DNA from: Cephalopachus bancanus
Taxonomy: Eukaryota; Chordata; Mammalia; Primates; Tarsiidae
Assembly (NCBI GenBank): GCA_027257055.1
Contig: JAPVLO010000083.1
Coordinates: 806,001 to 870,000 of the forward strand
Direction: 5' to 3'
DNA length: 64,000 bases
The number at the start of each line of letters is the position of its first letter. Position 1 is the stretch's first letter. Shown piece by piece: positions 62,930 through 64,000 of the stretch. Made by a program: the position numbers and the translations under genes. The notes below the pieces were generated by a model. That model worked only from the letters and a program-made list of their open reading frames with translations, was not told the origin of the DNA and did not search any database.

Positions 62930-63140
62930 AAAGGTATTTATTAGGTGTTTACTATTTGTGCCAATTTAATTTTCACAACAATGCTATAAGATAAGTATAA
63001 TTATTATTACTCCTATTTTTACAGGTGAGGAACTGAAGCTTAAAAGGATGAAGTAACTTGCCTAAGGTCATGTAAACAGGAAGTGGCAGAGCCAGGATTC
63101 AAACCTAGGAAGGCTGGCTCCAGAACCCAAACTTTAACCA
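62930..63140 (-). mobile_element. MIR SINE
   Basis: GGTGAGGAACTGAAGC, GTAACTTGCCTAAGGTCATG, GTGGCAGAGCCAGGATTC: well-preserved antisense MIR core. Confidence 0.8.
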
Positions 63141-63220
63141 CCTCCCTATACTACTTTTTGTTAAATAATTAATTTATATGTTCTGAATATGATTATACAT
63201 TCAATCATGAATATACTTAC

Positions 63221-63480
63221 CAAACTATTATTAAGACCACATTTCTTCAACTTGTCTACAACAAGCAACTTAGTTAAATGCTTTATACAGTCTATGATTT
63301 TCCCTGATCTAGTAATCCTATTAAAACAAATTAAGTTATTTTGATGTGATTTGTTATGGTGAACTCATGGTGGTTCCTAGTGATCATGACTTCATTATCT
63401 AAGTGCTCACAAACCATCTGTTTAATAATCCTATTTTGCCAGCCATTGACATGAAGCTCATGAATGCTGGTAATTTCTAC
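63221..63480 (-). mobile_element. Ancient CR1/L3-type LINE reverse-transcriptase fragment
   Basis: The - strand translates in pieces as NRIIKQMVCEHLDNEV, then SGKIIDCIKHLTKLL, then VVDKLKKCGLNNSL. Order and spacing fit the segment of CR1-clade reverse transcriptase around the DFSKAFD motif, here degraded. Stop codons and a frame break interrupt it. Confidence 0.6.
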
Positions 63481-63531
63481 AGTCTGTGGCTTGCTCTGTG
63501 TTCTTTTGGGAATAATCAAATGTTTGCCCAT

Positions 63532-63935
63532 TGCTATAGACTGCACGTTTATGTATTCCCTGAAATTCATATATTGAAATCCTAACTCACAGTGTGATGG
63601 TATTGGGAGGCAGGGGCTTTGGGAGATGATTCTCCTTTTTAAGAGATTAGTGTCCTTAATAAAGGAGACCTCAGAGAGCTCACCTGCCCCTTCTGCTATG
63701 TAAGGTTACAGTGAGAAGATGGTCATCTGTGAGCCAGGAAGTGGTCTCTTGTAAGACACTGACACTGCTGGCACCCTGATCTTGGACTTTTCAGCCTCTA
63801 GAACTGTGAGAAATAAATTTCTGTGATTTATAAGCCATCTAGTCGATGGTATTATAAGCCATCTAGTCGATGGTATTTATAAGCCATCTAGTCGATGGTA
63901 TTTTTGTTATAGCAGCCTAAATGGACTAAGGTATT
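63532..63935 (+). mobile_element. MaLR LTR (MLT1-like)
   Basis: AAATTCATATATTGAAATCC, AACTCACAGTGTGATGGTATT, GATCTTGGACTTTTCAGCC, AGAACTGTGAGAAATAAATT and an end GTTATAGCAGCC, GGACTAAGGTA. A solo LTR of the ERVL-MaLR group. Confidence 0.8.
63829..63901. repeat. 24-bp unit triplicated inside the MaLR LTR
   Basis: TATAAGCCATCTAGTCGATG plus GTAT, three identical copies at 63,829-63,852, 63,853-63,876 and 63,878-63,901. Each contains CCATC-TAGTC-GATGG, a small hairpin. Confidence 0.93.
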
Positions 63936-64000
63936 CTTCATTATTATCAACAGGGATTCCAGAGTCAATTCCAGACTTCTTCAGTGCCACAAAACATCAT

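Noticed and set aside
63221..63317. Candidate RALGAPA1 exon with consensus splice sites
   Set aside because: The peptide does not match RALGAPA1 and the phase would give an immediate stop. It looks like an old CR1/L3 reverse-transcriptase fragment, so it is kept as a finding and not as an exon.
63829..63901. CRISPR-like regular repeat
   Set aside because: Units are directly adjacent with no spacers and lie in a mammalian LTR; it is a simple tandem triplication.

Overview
This is vertebrate nuclear DNA from a primate. It holds about thirty dimeric, 7SL-derived Alu elements, plus MIR, L2, L1, MaLR and Tigger/hAT remnants, and it has spliced exons and one CpG island. Most Alus belong to one lineage-specific family: 'GGCTCAGCCTG' in place of 'GGCTCACGCCTG', 'GATTGCCTGAGCCCGCGGG', 'GAGCCCAGCAGGTCGAGG' and an 'ACTCCAACTC' end. 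I see no anthropoid AluS/AluY and none of the lemur or galago Alu types I know. By exclusion I infer a non-anthropoid primate, most likely a tarsier. This is inference, not proof.

Layout. Positions 1-20,000 are intergenic and repeat-rich: Alus, an old Tigger-like DNA transposon, an old L1 carrying nested insertions, and MIRs. Positions 20,000-23,130 are a CpG island with a TATA/CCAAT promoter and the intronless gene INSM2 (+ strand, 21,414-23,114). INSM2 encodes a 566-residue SNAG-domain, five-zinc-finger transcriptional repressor of neuroendocrine cells. Its 3'UTR ends at a poly(A) signal near 24,200. From about 25,900 to the end of the window lies the 3' end of RALGAPA1 (- strand, convergent with INSM2), the catalytic subunit of the Ral GTPase-activating complex.

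RALGAPA1. Four constitutive coding exons (58,980-58,822; 57,110-56,983; 35,457-35,333; 26,528-26,380) join in perfect phase to give the last 186 residues. They include the putative catalytic Asn of the RapGAP/tuberin-type domain. A 31-nt cassette microexon (34,753-34,723), with a strong acceptor and donor, ends the protein after two residues (Asp-His) when included. Skipping it gives a 49-residue Ser/Thr/Pro-rich and basic tail. Residue counting agrees with the human 2036-residue isoform as I remember it. The rest of this half is intron with repeats, including an ERV solo LTR, a MaLR LTR with an internal triplication, and a CR1/L3-type LINE remnant that mimics an exon.

INSM2 and RALGAPA1 are not functionally linked; they are only tail-to-tail neighbours, an order I know from human 14q13. 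I see no tRNA, rRNA, CRISPR array, intact LINE or intact provirus. I find no wholly new system. The best leads are the RALGAPA1 microexon switch, two REST-like half-site pairs in the INSM2 coding sequence, a lineage-specific L1 3'-end family, and unusual Alu structures.
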